DNA of 64,000 nt from Stutzerimonas stutzeri. GTDB lineage: Bacteria > Pseudomonadota > Gammaproteobacteria > Pseudomonadales > Pseudomonadaceae. Numbering within the stretch: position 1 is the stretch's first letter; each line of letters opens with the position of its first letter. Location: positions 3,003,001 to 3,067,000 of the forward strand of contig NZ_CP036186.1 in assembly GCF_015291885.1 (NCBI RefSeq). The letters run 5' to 3'. Shown here in pieces: positions 26,928-35,685 of the stretch. The notes below the pieces were generated by a model that made no database searches, was not told the DNA's origin, and saw only the letters and a program-made list of their open reading frames with translations. Made by a program: the position numbers and the translations under genes.

Positions 26928-27716
26928 TCACGCCACCTGCGGTGACACTTGCGAGGCCAACAGGTGTTTGAGCAAGGCCCGATAAGCAAGCACCGCACGG
27001 CTTGTCGGATCGAACTGAGAGGGGGTCAGCCCAGCGCGACTGGCATCACGCAGACGAGTATCAACCGGTATGAACGCTGGCCAGAGATTTTCCGCATAGC
27101 CAGCACGCAACACCTTCAGCGTATTCATCGAGGCCTGAGTCCGACGGTCGAACATAGTGGGAACGATGGTGTACGGGAGCGCTTGTTTGCGTGACCGATT
27201 GATCATCGACAATGTGCTGACCATCCGCTCAAGGCCTTTCATCGCCAGGAATTCGGTTTGCACTGGAATGACCAGCTGCTGGCTGGCAGCCAGTGCATTG
27301 ACCATAAGCACGCCAAGCAACGGCGGGCTATCAATGATTGCGTAGTCGAAATCCTGCCATAGCTGCGACAAGCTCTTGGCGATGACCAAACCCAGGCCGC
27401 TCTGCCCAGGAGACTGACGCTCCAGGGTAGCCAACACAGTGCTCGATGGCATCAGCGAAATGCGCTCATGGCTGGTGGCGAGCAATAGCTGCCAAGGCAG
27501 GCCGTCAGGCACGGTGCCTTGATGCTGAAACAGGTCGAAGACGCTGTGGTCGAGGTTGTCCGGGTCGTGACCGAAATAGCTGGTCATCGAGCCATGCGGA
27601 TCGAGATCCAGCACCACGACGCGCTTGCCGGCATCGGCCAGCAAGCCCGCTAGCGCGATCGACGTAGTGGTCTTGCCTACCCCACCCTTTTGATTGGCTA
27701 CAGCCCAGACTCTCAT
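26928..27716 (-). CDS. parC: ParC: ParA-type ATPase for chemoreceptor positioning
   Basis: This 262-residue MinD/ParA-type ATPase has the deviant Walker A NQKGGVGKTT (8-17), LDLDPHGSMTSYFG and DYAIIDSPPLLGVLM. No ParB or parS-like partner lies nearby, so it is not a plasmid or chromosome partition gene. Its place between motD and parP matches ParC, which directs chemotaxis arrays to the flagellated pole. This is distinct from FleN at 34.8-35.6 kb. Confidence 0.9.
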   Translation of the reverse strand: MRVWAVANQKGGVGKTTTSIALAGLLADAGKRVVVLDLDPHGSMTSYFGHDPDNLDHSVFDLFQHQGTVPDGLPWQLLLATSHERISLMPSSTVLATLERQSPGQSGLGLVIAKSLSQLWQDFDYAIIDSPPLLGVLMVNALAASQQLVIPVQTEFLAMKGLERMVSTLSMINRSRKQALPYTIVPTMFDRRTQASMNTLKVLRAGYAENLWPAFIPVDTRLRDASRAGLTPSQFDPTSRAVLAYRALLKHLLASQVSPQVA

Positions 27717-27803
27717 GCTCTTCCACCCGGCTTGATGCTGACCGGCACTGCATCACCCACAATAGGTAACGCGACGGTGTTTTGACGATTGCGCCCTAGG
27801 ACG

Positions 27804-28643
27804 CTACATAGCTCTGGGTGGTGCAGATTGTGTGCCAGCCCGGCGCAGCGCATCGTCAGGGCGGGCGTTACTGCTGCCCATACCAGTGACACTGCGGCGC
27901 ACATCGAGATTGCGCGACACCACCAGAATTACTCGGCGATTGCGCGAGCGGCCCTCGGCAGTCGCGTTATCGGCCACTGGTTGAAACTCGCCATAGCCCA
28001 CTGCTGCCAGCCTGGAAGGATTCACGCCTTGTGCCGCCAGCATCCGCACGACACTGCCAGCGCGGGCCGCCGAAAGCTCCCAGTTGGTCGGAAACTTATC
28101 CGTACTGATTGGCAAATTGTCGGTAAAGCCTTCGACGTGGATAGGGTTGTCGAAAGGAGCCAGAATTCCGGCGACTTTGTCTATCAACTGGAACGCCTGA
28201 TCATTGGGCAGCGCATCACCGCTGGGGAAAAGCAGGCTGGAGTTGAGTTCAATCTCAATCCATAACTCATTTCCGCGAACCGTCAGCTGTTCGTTAGCGA
28301 TAAGATCGCCGAAGGCTTCGCGCATGCCCTGAGCGATGAGCTCAAGTGGGTCCAGGGTTGGATTTCCCGCCGATGATTCGCCAGACGGATCATCGACCTG
28401 GGAAATGTCAGGCTCTGTAGTCCGTGGCCGCTCCTCTCCAATAGGAATGGGCTTGACGGAACGATCGGCTTGGCTGAATACGCCGACCAGCGAATCGGAC
28501 AGAATCTTGTACTTGCCTTCGTTGACCGAGGATATCGAGTACATCACCACGAAGAACGCGAATAGCAGCGTAATAAAGTCGGCGTACGACACCAGCCAAC
28601 GCTCGTGATTCTCGTGCTCTTCGGGCGGTCTGCGTCTGGCCAT
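27804..28643 (-). CDS. motD: Flagellar stator protein MotD (MotB family)
   Basis: MotD (279 residues) is the peptidoglycan-anchoring subunit of the second, proton-driven Pseudomonas stator MotCD. One membrane helix (about 16-37) contains the proton-binding aspartate in VSYADFITLLFAFF. An OmpA-like peptidoglycan-binding domain covers about 125-255 (HVEGFTDNLPISTDKFPTNW). It starts four bases after motC. Confidence 0.97.
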   Translation of the reverse strand: MARRRPPEEHENHERWLVSYADFITLLFAFFVVMYSISSVNEGKYKILSDSLVGVFSQADRSVKPIPIGEERPRTTEPDISQVDDPSGESSAGNPTLDPLELIAQGMREAFGDLIANEQLTVRGNELWIEIELNSSLLFPSGDALPNDQAFQLIDKVAGILAPFDNPIHVEGFTDNLPISTDKFPTNWELSAARAGSVVRMLAAQGVNPSRLAAVGYGEFQPVADNATAEGRSRNRRVILVVSRNLDVRRSVTGMGSSNARPDDALRRAGTQSAPPRAM

Positions 28644-28647
28644 GGGG

Positions 28648-29388
28648 TCAATCCATGAAGCCTTGCAGCTTCATCTCGATGGAGCGCGGATTCTCACCTT
28701 CGGCGATCGACAACACGCCCTCGAGCAACATTTCCCGGTACGCCGTTTGGCGCTGCACGACGCTTTTCAGCTTGTTGCCTACCGGCAGCACCAGCAGGTT
28801 GGCCAGGGCAACACCATAGATCGTGGCGACGAATGCAACGGCAATGCCGCTGCCGAGCTGACTCGGGTCGGCCAAATTGCCCATCACATGGATCAACCCC
28901 ATGACCGCGCCAATGATGCCAATGGTCGGCGAATAGCCACCCATGGCGTCGTACACCTTGGCGGCACGCAGGTCACGACTTTCCTGGGTATAGAGATCGA
29001 CTTCCAGAATGCTGCGGATGACCTCAGGCTCGGCACCATCTACCAGCAGTTGCAAGCCTTTGCGTGCGTAAGGATCAGGCTCCGTCTCGGCGACCGGCTC
29101 GAGGCCGAGCAACCCTTCTTTACGGGCGGTGTTGCTCCAGGCGGTGACCAAGAGAATGCCACGACCAAGGTCGATGCGCGGCGGGAAGAAAATCCAGCGG
29201 CCGATGCTCATGGCTCGCATGAACACGGCAATGGGAGTCTGCAGCAGCACGGCGCCCAAGGTACCGCCCAGCACGATGAGTGCGGCCGGTCCGTTGAGCA
29301 ACGCCGAGATATGGCCACCCTCGAGAAAGTTACCCCCAACGATGGCAACGAACGCCAGCAACAGCCCGATAAGGCTGAGCACATCCAT
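28648..29388 (-). CDS. motC: Flagellar stator protein MotC (MotA family)
   Basis: MotC (about 246 residues) is the four-helix stator subunit that pairs with MotD and acts on FliG. Family marks are GGGNLL-like GGNFLEGG near the N-terminus, the cytoplasmic loop with RKEGLLGLEPVAE, and VMGLIHVMGNLADPSQLG. I chose the ATG at 29388, which overlaps the cheB stop (TGATG); a GTG nine bases earlier is possible. MotCD is needed for swarming in P. aeruginosa. Confidence 0.96.
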   Translation of the reverse strand: MDVLSLIGLLLAFVAIVGGNFLEGGHISALLNGPAALIVLGGTLGAVLLQTPIAVFMRAMSIGRWIFFPPRIDLGRGILLVTAWSNTARKEGLLGLEPVAETEPDPYARKGLQLLVDGAEPEVIRSILEVDLYTQESRDLRAAKVYDAMGGYSPTIGIIGAVMGLIHVMGNLADPSQLGSGIAVAFVATIYGVALANLLVLPVGNKLKSVVQRQTAYREMLLEGVLSIAEGENPRSIEMKLQGFMD

Positions 29389-30506
29389 CAGATACACGCC
29401 TCGGCAATGTGCCGACCGATGTCATCAAGGCCGTAAACCGCGTCGCTGAGGTTGGCCTTGACTATCGCCATCGGCATTCCATAGATCACGCAGCTTGCTT
29501 CATCTTGCGCCCACACCTGACTACCGCTCTGCTTGAGCAAGCGCGCGCCTTCGCGGCCATCGGCGCCCATGCCGGTAAGCACGACCGCAAGCACCTTGTC
29601 ATGGAAGGACTTGGCCGCAGAGCCGAACGTGACGTCGACGCAAGGCTTGTAGTTGAGGCGATCATCGCCCGGGAGAATGCGCACTGCGCCGCGACCATCG
29701 ATCATCATCTGCTTGCCACCTGGGGCCAGCAGCGCGAGCCCGGGGCGCAAAACGTCGCCATCCTCGGCCTCCTTGACGCGAATGCGACAGAGCTTGTCGA
29801 GACGATCAGCGAAGGCTTTGGTGAATGCCGCCGGCATATGCTGGATGAGTACGATTGGCGCCGGGAAATTTGCCGGCAGCTGGGTGAGCACGCGCTGCAA
29901 CGCCACAGGGCCACCCGTGGACGTACCTATGGCTACCAATTTGTAGGCCTTGCGCTTGGGAGCAGGCGAACGTGCCGCAGGCGCAGCCGGGGCTGCCGAT
30001 GGCGCACTGCTGGTCCGAGATGCAGTCGTAGACAGCGTGGAGGTGGTGCCACGCGGCGAGACGGGCGCAGCGCTGGCTGCAGAGGTGCAGAAGGTGCTGT
30101 ACCGGCGGTTACTGCGCGATACGGTATGCACCTTTTCGCACAGTAGCTGCTTGACCTTATCCGGATTGCGCGAGATGTCTTCGAAGTTTTTCGGTAGATA
30201 GTCCACCGCACCGGCGTCCAACGCATCGAGGGTCACACGAGCCCCCTCGTGAGTCAGCGAGGAGAACATCAATACCGGCGTGGGACAGCGCTGCATGATC
30301 TGCCGCACCGCGGTGATGCCATCCATCATTGGCATCTCGTAGTCCATGGTGATGACGTCAGGTTTCAGCGCCAACACCTGATCAATGGCCTCGCGCCCAT
30401 TAGTAGCGGTACCGACGACCTGGATATTGGAATCAGAGGAAAGAATTTCCGAAACGCGTCGGCGAAAGAAACCGGAATCGTCGACGACCAGGACCTTGAC
30501 TGCCAT
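29388..30506 (-). CDS. cheB: Chemotaxis methylesterase CheB
   Basis: CheB (372 residues) demethylates and deamidates chemoreceptors. The receiver domain has phospho-acceptor Asp55 in ITMDYEMPMMDG, a Ser/Ala/Pro-rich linker of about 50 residues (135-185) follows, and the esterase domain shows catalytic Ser196 in GTSTGG, His in VLIQHMPAAF and Asp in TGMGADGREG. It begins 53 bp after cheA. Confidence 0.97.
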   Translation of the reverse strand: MAVKVLVVDDSGFFRRRVSEILSSDSNIQVVGTATNGREAIDQVLALKPDVITMDYEMPMMDGITAVRQIMQRCPTPVLMFSSLTHEGARVTLDALDAGAVDYLPKNFEDISRNPDKVKQLLCEKVHTVSRSNRRYSTFCTSAASAAPVSPRGTTSTLSTTASRTSSAPSAAPAAPAARSPAPKRKAYKLVAIGTSTGGPVALQRVLTQLPANFPAPIVLIQHMPAAFTKAFADRLDKLCRIRVKEAEDGDVLRPGLALLAPGGKQMMIDGRGAVRILPGDDRLNYKPCVDVTFGSAAKSFHDKVLAVVLTGMGADGREGARLLKQSGSQVWAQDEASCVIYGMPMAIVKANLSDAVYGLDDIGRHIAEACI

Positions 30507-30559
30507 ACATCACTCCTAGCGGCAGCGCGCCCATCTATGGGCTGCGCTACCTGACTGAA

Positions 30560-32746
30560 TCAAATCCTGCGTGCGTACCGCTTGAGCATGCTGGGGACAT
30601 CGAGAATCAGAGCGATACGGCCATCACCGGTGATGGTCGCGCCGGACATTCCAGGCGTGCCTTGCAGCATCTTGCCTAGCGGCTTGATAACCACCTCCTC
30701 CTGCCCAACCAGCTGGTCGACGACAAAACCGATGCTCTGGTTGCCGACACTGAGGATCACCACGTGCCCCTCTCGCTGCTCATCTTGAGCCGCATCCTGA
30801 ATCAGCCATCGCTTGAGATAGAACAGTGGCAGCGCCTTGTCGCGGACGATCACCACTTCCTGCCCATCAACGACGTTGGTACGCGAAAGATCGAGATGGA
30901 AGATTTCGTTGACGTTAACCAGCGGAAACGCGAACGCCTGGTTGCCGAGCATGACCATCAGGGTCGGCATGATCGCCAGCGTCAGCGGAACCTTGATCAC
31001 AACCTTCGAGCCCTGGCCCTTGGTCGAGAACACATTGACCGTACCGTTGAGCTGGGAAATCTTGGTCTTGACCACGTCCATGCCGACACCACGGCCGGAC
31101 ACGTCGGAAATCTCGGTCTTGGTGGAGAAGCCCGGCGCGAAGATCAGGTTGTAGCATTCCAGATCACTCAGCCGGTCTGCAGCATCCTTCTCCAGCATGC
31201 CCTTTTCGACCGCCTTGGCACGCAGGACATTAGCATCCATACCTTTGCCGTCATCGCTGATGATCAACAGGATATGGTCGCCTTCCTGCTCGGCGGACAG
31301 GACTACCCGACCAGTGCGTGGCTTGCCAGCCGCCTCGCGCTCTTCCGGCATCTCGATTCCGTGGTCAACCGCGTTGCGAACCAAGTGCACCAGCGGGTCG
31401 GCCAGAGCCTCGACGAGGTTCTTGTCCAGATCGGTTTCTTCACCGACCAGTTCGAGATTGATCTCTTTCTTCAGGCTGCGTGCCAGATCGCGCACCAACC
31501 GTGGGAAGCGGCCGAAGACTTTCTTGATCGGCTGCATGCGGGTTTTCATCACCGCGCTCTGCAGATCGGCGGTCACCACGTCGAGGTTGGAAACGGCCTT
31601 GGCCATTGCCTCGTCGCCACTGTTGGAGCCCAAGCGCACCAGGCGATTTCGCACCAGCACCAGCTCGCCAACCATGTTCATGATTTCGTCGAGGCGCGCA
31701 GTATCCACACGTACCGTCGTCTCAGCCTCTGCCGGCGGCTTTTCGGCCGGCGCTGGCGCGGCTGGCTTGCTCACCGCCGCTGCAGCTGGTTTGGCTGGAA
31801 CTACCGGCTTGGCTGGTGCCGCTTTGACCGGTGCCGCCTTGACGGGCTCGACGGTAGCTGGCGTGTCGGAGACGGCACTAGCAGCCTCGAACTTGCCCTT
31901 GCCGTGTAGCTGGTCAAGCAGCGCTTCGAACTCGTCGTCGGTAATTTCATCGCTGCCGCCTGCATTTGCCGCCGCCGGCTGCGGGACCACCTCGGCTGCG
32001 GCCTCGGAGGCTTCTGTGGAGGCCGGTTCGAACTTGCCTTTGCCATGCAACTGGTCAAGCAGCGCTTCGAACTCGTCGTCAGTAATTTCGTCACCAACCG
32101 GCGCTACGGCAACTTCCGGCTCAGGAGCCGGCGCCGCGCCTGCAGCGATAGCGAACTGACCCTTGCCATGCAACTGGTCAAGCAGCGATTCGAATTCGTC
32201 GTCAGTAATCTCATCGGATCCGGCACTCGCCTCAGCCTTGTCTGCGGGCGAATCGATGGCTTCGAGGAACTGTTCAAAATCGGCTTCGGCGGAATCTGCT
32301 TCGGCCTCGGCTTCGGCGGGCTGCGGCTCAGCAGGAGCAGCGGCTTCGTCGGCCGAAGCTGGCTCCGCCAGTCGCGCCAGCGCTGCCAGCAGCTCTGGGG
32401 TGGCCGGGGTCACCGTAGTTCGCTCGCGAACCTGGCTGAACATCTCGTTCACTGCATCGAGCGCCTGGAGCACGACGTCCATCAACTCGGAGTCGACGCG
32501 ACGCTCACCCTTGCGAAGAATGTCGAAGACGTTTTCGGCGATATGGCAGCACTCAACCAGCTCATGGAGCTGAAGGAATCCTGCGCCGCCCTTGACCGTA
32601 TGGAACCCGCGAAAAATCGCATTGAGCAACGCTGTGTCATCGGGGCTGCTCTCCAGCTCCACGAGTTGCTCGGACAATAGTTCGAGAATCTCGCCGGCCT
32701 CTACCAGGAAGTCCTGGAGGATTTCTTCATCGGCGTCGAAGCTCAT
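30560..32746 (-). CDS. cheA: Chemotaxis histidine kinase CheA
   Basis: CheA (728 residues from this start) phosphorylates CheY and CheB. Domains: P1/HPt with phospho-His49 in FHTVKGGAGFLQ; an Ala/Pro/Glu-rich region (about 110-345) with three near-identical repeats; P3 dimerisation (about 348-410); P4 kinase with N-box HLVRNAVDHGIE and DDGKGMD; P5 CheW-like domain (about 590-728). No classical CheY-binding P2 fold is recognisable between P1 and P3. The ATG at 32746 was chosen over an in-frame GTG six bases upstream because GGGGA stands eight bases before it. It follows cheZ by 11 bp. Confidence 0.97.
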   Translation of the reverse strand: MSFDADEEILQDFLVEAGEILELLSEQLVELESSPDDTALLNAIFRGFHTVKGGAGFLQLHELVECCHIAENVFDILRKGERRVDSELMDVVLQALDAVNEMFSQVRERTTVTPATPELLAALARLAEPASADEAAAPAEPQPAEAEAEADSAEADFEQFLEAIDSPADKAEASAGSDEITDDEFESLLDQLHGKGQFAIAAGAAPAPEPEVAVAPVGDEITDDEFEALLDQLHGKGKFEPASTEASEAAAEVVPQPAAANAGGSDEITDDEFEALLDQLHGKGKFEAASAVSDTPATVEPVKAAPVKAAPAKPVVPAKPAAAAVSKPAAPAPAEKPPAEAETTVRVDTARLDEIMNMVGELVLVRNRLVRLGSNSGDEAMAKAVSNLDVVTADLQSAVMKTRMQPIKKVFGRFPRLVRDLARSLKKEINLELVGEETDLDKNLVEALADPLVHLVRNAVDHGIEMPEEREAAGKPRTGRVVLSAEQEGDHILLIISDDGKGMDANVLRAKAVEKGMLEKDAADRLSDLECYNLIFAPGFSTKTEISDVSGRGVGMDVVKTKISQLNGTVNVFSTKGQGSKVVIKVPLTLAIMPTLMVMLGNQAFAFPLVNVNEIFHLDLSRTNVVDGQEVVIVRDKALPLFYLKRWLIQDAAQDEQREGHVVILSVGNQSIGFVVDQLVGQEEVVIKPLGKMLQGTPGMSGATITGDGRIALILDVPSMLKRYARRI
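31889..32215 (-). repeat. Three 21-residue repeats inside cheA
   Basis: Three copies of DEITDDEFEALLDQLHGKG (first copy with S for A) are encoded at 32153-32215, 32030-32092 and 31889-31951, about 40-47 residues apart and separated by Ala/Pro-rich linkers. The DNA of the copies is also very similar, suggesting duplication or gene conversion. The core resembles the CheY-binding segments of FliM (SQDEIDALLHG) and CheZ (GQDDVDDLLSSLGF) in this window. Confidence 0.9.
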
Positions 32747-32757
32747 ATTCACATCCC

Positions 32758-33552
32758 CTAAAAGCCCAGGCTCGAAAGCAGATCGTCGACATCGTCCTGC
32801 CCGGATACGACATCCTCACGTATATCGGCATGCATCTGCGGACCTTCACCTTTGGAAGGTTCTTTTTCTTGTTTTTTCTTTTCTTGCTCGGCGCGCATCG
32901 CTTCGCGGTCATGCTGGATGCCGGCCACGCGATCTACCTGACCCGCCATCAACACGAGATTGAGCAGGTTGCTTTCAAGTTCGGTGATAAGCCGAGTCAC
33001 GCGCTTGATCACCTGCCCGGTCAGGTCCTGAAAGTCCTGAGCCAGCATGATTTCACTGAGGTTCTGCGACAGCTGACTGCCATCGTTCATGCTGCGCTGG
33101 AGATACAGATCGATACGTTTGACCAGATCTCGAAACTGCTCAGCGCTCATTTCGCGACGCATGAAACGCTGCCAGTCGGCCGTCAGGCTCTGCGCTTCAT
33201 AGCTCACGTAATTCACCAGCGGCGCAGACTCTTCCACCAGATCCATGGTGCGGTTGGCCGCTTTCTCGGTCATCTCCACCACATAGGACAGGCGATCGGT
33301 CGCGTCGGTAATGGGTGACGGATCGCCGCCGGTGGCGCAGGTGTCCATCTCGAGCTTGACGATGGCGTTGTGCAACTCACGGGTGAGTTTGCCAACTTCC
33401 AGGTAGAGGCCGTGATTGCGCGCCTGATTCAGCTCATTGAACATCTGCGTCGCTTCATCGAAGCGACCTTGCTGCAGGCTTTCAATCAGTTTGGGTGCAT
33501 GAGCCTTCAGAGTCGCTTCGAACTCTGCCAGGGTTTGGTCTGCTTGCGTCAT
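32758..33552 (-). CDS. cheZ: CheY-P phosphatase CheZ
   Basis: CheZ (264 residues) dephosphorylates CheY-P. It is a long helical-bundle protein; the active-site region is LSEIMLAQDFQDLTGQVIKR near 165-184 with the catalytic Gln, and the C-terminal CheY-binding peptide GQDDVDDLLSSLGF ends the protein. A charged linker (about 225-245, EKKKQEKEPSKGEG) precedes it. The gene lies 23 bp after cheY. Confidence 0.96.
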   Translation of the reverse strand: MTQADQTLAEFEATLKAHAPKLIESLQQGRFDEATQMFNELNQARNHGLYLEVGKLTRELHNAIVKLEMDTCATGGDPSPITDATDRLSYVVEMTEKAANRTMDLVEESAPLVNYVSYEAQSLTADWQRFMRREMSAEQFRDLVKRIDLYLQRSMNDGSQLSQNLSEIMLAQDFQDLTGQVIKRVTRLITELESNLLNLVLMAGQVDRVAGIQHDREAMRAEQEKKKQEKEPSKGEGPQMHADIREDVVSGQDDVDDLLSSLGF

Positions 33553-33575
33553 AGTGCCCTCGCGGCGTTGCTACT

Positions 33576-33950
33576 TCAGCCGTTGACGCGCTCGAAGATC
33601 TTTTCGATCTTCTCCTTGAGCACCTGGGCAGTGAAAGGCTTGACCACATAGCCATTAACCCCGGCCTGTGCCGCTTCGATGATCTGGTCACGCTTCGCTT
33701 CGGCAGTCACCATCAGCACCGGCAGGTGCTTGAGGCGCTCATCCGCACGCACGGTGCGCAGCAGATCGATACCGCTCATACCCGGCATGTTCCAGTCGGT
33801 AACGAGGAAGTCGAAGCTGCCGCTCTTGAGCATTGGCAGCGCAGTGGTACCGTCATCCGCCTCGGCGGTATTGGTGAACCCCAAGTCACGCAGGAGGTTC
33901 TTGATGATTCGTCTCATCGTCGAGAAGTCATCGACGATGAGGATTTTCAT
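33576..33950 (-). CDS. cheY: Chemotaxis response regulator CheY
   Basis: CheY (124 residues) is a single receiver domain that binds the FliM/FliN switch when phosphorylated on Asp52 ([12 protein letters not shown]); the acidic pocket is VDDFS and the conserved Lys is in VVKPFT. The start is debatable: the ATG at 33950 gives the usual MKILIVDD, but the only strong ribosome site, GGAGG, is five bases before an in-frame TTG at 33962, which would add four residues. It heads the cheYZAB-motCD-parCP-cheW run. Confidence 0.96.
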   Translation of the reverse strand: MKILIVDDFSTMRRIIKNLLRDLGFTNTAEADDGTTALPMLKSGSFDFLVTDWNMPGMSGIDLLRTVRADERLKHLPVLMVTAEAKRDQIIEAAQAGVNGYVVKPFTAQVLKEKIEKIFERVNG

Positions 33951-34023
33951 GTTCTTGTCCAAGTCGACCTCCGTAAGTCCCAAAATGCCTCAGCAACCGA
34001 GCACGTCATACCGCAAACAATCG

Positions 34024-34770
34024 TCAATGGGCGCGCCATTCGCCGAGACGTGCACGCAAGCGCGCAGCACATTGGCTATGCAACTGGCTCACACGCGACT
34101 CGCTGACTCCCAGCACCTGGCCAATTTCCTTCAAGTTCAATTCTTCGTCGTAGTACAGCGACAACACCAGCTTTTCGCGCTCGGGCAGGTTGGCAATGGC
34201 ATCGGCCAAAGCCTGCTGAAAGCGTTCATCCTCAAGATCACGAAAGGGCTCCGGATGGGTGCTGGCAGCGTCGTCCTCAAACTCGCCGTGCTCGCCCTCC
34301 TGCAGCAGATCGTCAAAGCTGAACAGGCGACTGCCCAACGTGTCCCCGAGAATGCCGTAATACTCGTCAAGGCTTAGCTTAAGTTCGGCCGCAACTTCGT
34401 GATCTTTAGCGTCACGCCCAGTTTTCGCCTCGATAGCCCGAATTGCTTCGCTGACCATGCGCGAATTGCGGTGCACCGAGCGTGGTGCCCAACCCCCCTT
34501 TCGCACTTCGTCCAGCATGGTGCCGCGAATGCGGATTCCGGCGTAAGTTTCGAAACTGGCACCCTTGCCGGCGTCGTATTTCTTAGCTGCCTCCAGCAGT
34601 CCGATCATTCCAGCCTGAATGAGATCATCCACCTGCACACTGGCAGGCAGACGCGCCAGCAAGTGGTAGGCGATTCGCTTGACCAATGGGGCGTACTGGT
34701 CAATTAGGCGGTACTGAGCATCCTTTGCCTGAGCCTTGCTGTAATACATAGCGGTTCCGGCACCTGTCAT
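34024..34770 (-). CDS. fliA: Flagellar sigma factor FliA (sigma-28)
   Basis: FliA (248 residues) directs transcription of late flagellar and chemotaxis genes such as flagellin. Region 2 shows DDLIQAGMIGLLEAAKKYD and FETYAGIRIRGTMLDEVRKG, region 4 LKEIGQVLGVSESRVSQLHS. The ATG at 34770 overlaps the fleN stop (ATGA) and has GGAG upstream, giving the normal family length; the longer open frame lies within fleN. Its antagonist FlgM is not in this window, but HsbA is. Confidence 0.97.
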   Translation of the reverse strand: MTGAGTAMYYSKAQAKDAQYRLIDQYAPLVKRIAYHLLARLPASVQVDDLIQAGMIGLLEAAKKYDAGKGASFETYAGIRIRGTMLDEVRKGGWAPRSVHRNSRMVSEAIRAIEAKTGRDAKDHEVAAELKLSLDEYYGILGDTLGSRLFSFDDLLQEGEHGEFEDDAASTHPEPFRDLEDERFQQALADAIANLPEREKLVLSLYYDEELNLKEIGQVLGVSESRVSQLHSQCAARLRARLGEWRAH

Positions 34771-35594
34771 TCGTGGCTCCGTGAAGCGGGCGTGATGAGA
34801 CGCTCTACGAAGAATTCGAGGTGGCCACGCGGCGTCGCCGGCAGCGGCCAGGTGTCGACCTTCTGGGCGATGGCCTTGAAGGCCAGCGCACATTTCGAAC
34901 GTGGGTAAGCCTCATATACAGCCCGCTGCTTCTGTACTGCCTTGCGCACGGCCTCGTCGTACGGCACTGCGCCCACATACTGCAGCGCCACATCGAGAAA
35001 CCGCTCGGTAACCTTAGTCAGTTTGGCAAACAGGTTGCGGCCCTCCTGCGGCGCGTGTGCCATGTTGGCCAGCACGCGGAAACGGCTGATGCCGTAGTCG
35101 CGGTTCAGCAGCTTGATAAGAGCATAGGCGTCAGTGATGGAAGTGGGCTCATCGGTAACGACCAGCAACACCTCCTGCGCCGCGCGTACGAAGCTGACGA
35201 CCGAATCGCCGATGCCTGCCGCGGTATCGATGATCAGCACGTCGAGTTCATCACCGAGATCACTGAACGCCTGAATCAGGCCGGCGTGCTGCAGCGACGA
35301 CAGCTGCACCATGCTCTGCGTGCCGGAAGCAGCCGGCACGACACGGATGCCACCGGGCCCCTGGATCAGCACGTCGCGCAGATCGCACTCACCGGCAATC
35401 ACATCGGCAAGGGTGCGCTTGGTGGTAAGACCGAGCAGCACGTCAACGTTGGCCAACCCCAAGTCAGCGTCAAGCAACACCACACGCCGACCGAGTTCGG
35501 CCAGCGCCAGTGACAGATTGACCGACACGTTGGTCTTGCCGACGCCACCTTTGCCGCCGGTCACCGCAATCACCTGTACGGGATGCATACCCAT
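34767..35594 (-). CDS. fleN: Flagellar number regulator FleN (FlhG)
   Basis: FleN (275 residues) is a MinD-like ATPase that restrains FleQ and thereby limits flagellar number to one. The deviant Walker A TGGKGGVGKTN lies at the N-terminus, followed by LLDADLGLANVDVLLGL and VLIIDTAAGIGDSVV, and the amphipathic membrane-targeting helix at the C-terminus (GHLEFFVERLI). The N-terminus MGMHPVQV matches the P. aeruginosa protein. It follows flhF by 91 bp. Confidence 0.97.
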   Translation of the reverse strand: MGMHPVQVIAVTGGKGGVGKTNVSVNLSLALAELGRRVVLLDADLGLANVDVLLGLTTKRTLADVIAGECDLRDVLIQGPGGIRVVPAASGTQSMVQLSSLQHAGLIQAFSDLGDELDVLIIDTAAGIGDSVVSFVRAAQEVLLVVTDEPTSITDAYALIKLLNRDYGISRFRVLANMAHAPQEGRNLFAKLTKVTERFLDVALQYVGAVPYDEAVRKAVQKQRAVYEAYPRSKCALAFKAIAQKVDTWPLPATPRGHLEFFVERLITPASRSHE

Positions 35595-35685
35595 GTTCAC
35601 ACGCCTATATCTTGCTGGGGCCATACGGCCGGCGATGCGCCCGCATGGCGCGCATCTGATTCATTCAGGAACCGCTGTCGCATCA

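Noticed and set aside
26928..27716. ParA-type gene as a sign of a plasmid or partition locus
   Set aside because: No ParB gene or parS-like repeats nearby; flanking motD and cheW-type genes identify it as chemotaxis ParC.
30764..31909. Open frame of 381 codons opposite cheA
   Set aside because: Antisense shadow of cheA without any protein-family feature.
33951..34023. Search for a sigma-28 promoter in front of cheY
   Set aside because: No TAAA-N15-GCCGATAA-like sequence is present in the gap; cheY may be read from within or upstream of fliA.
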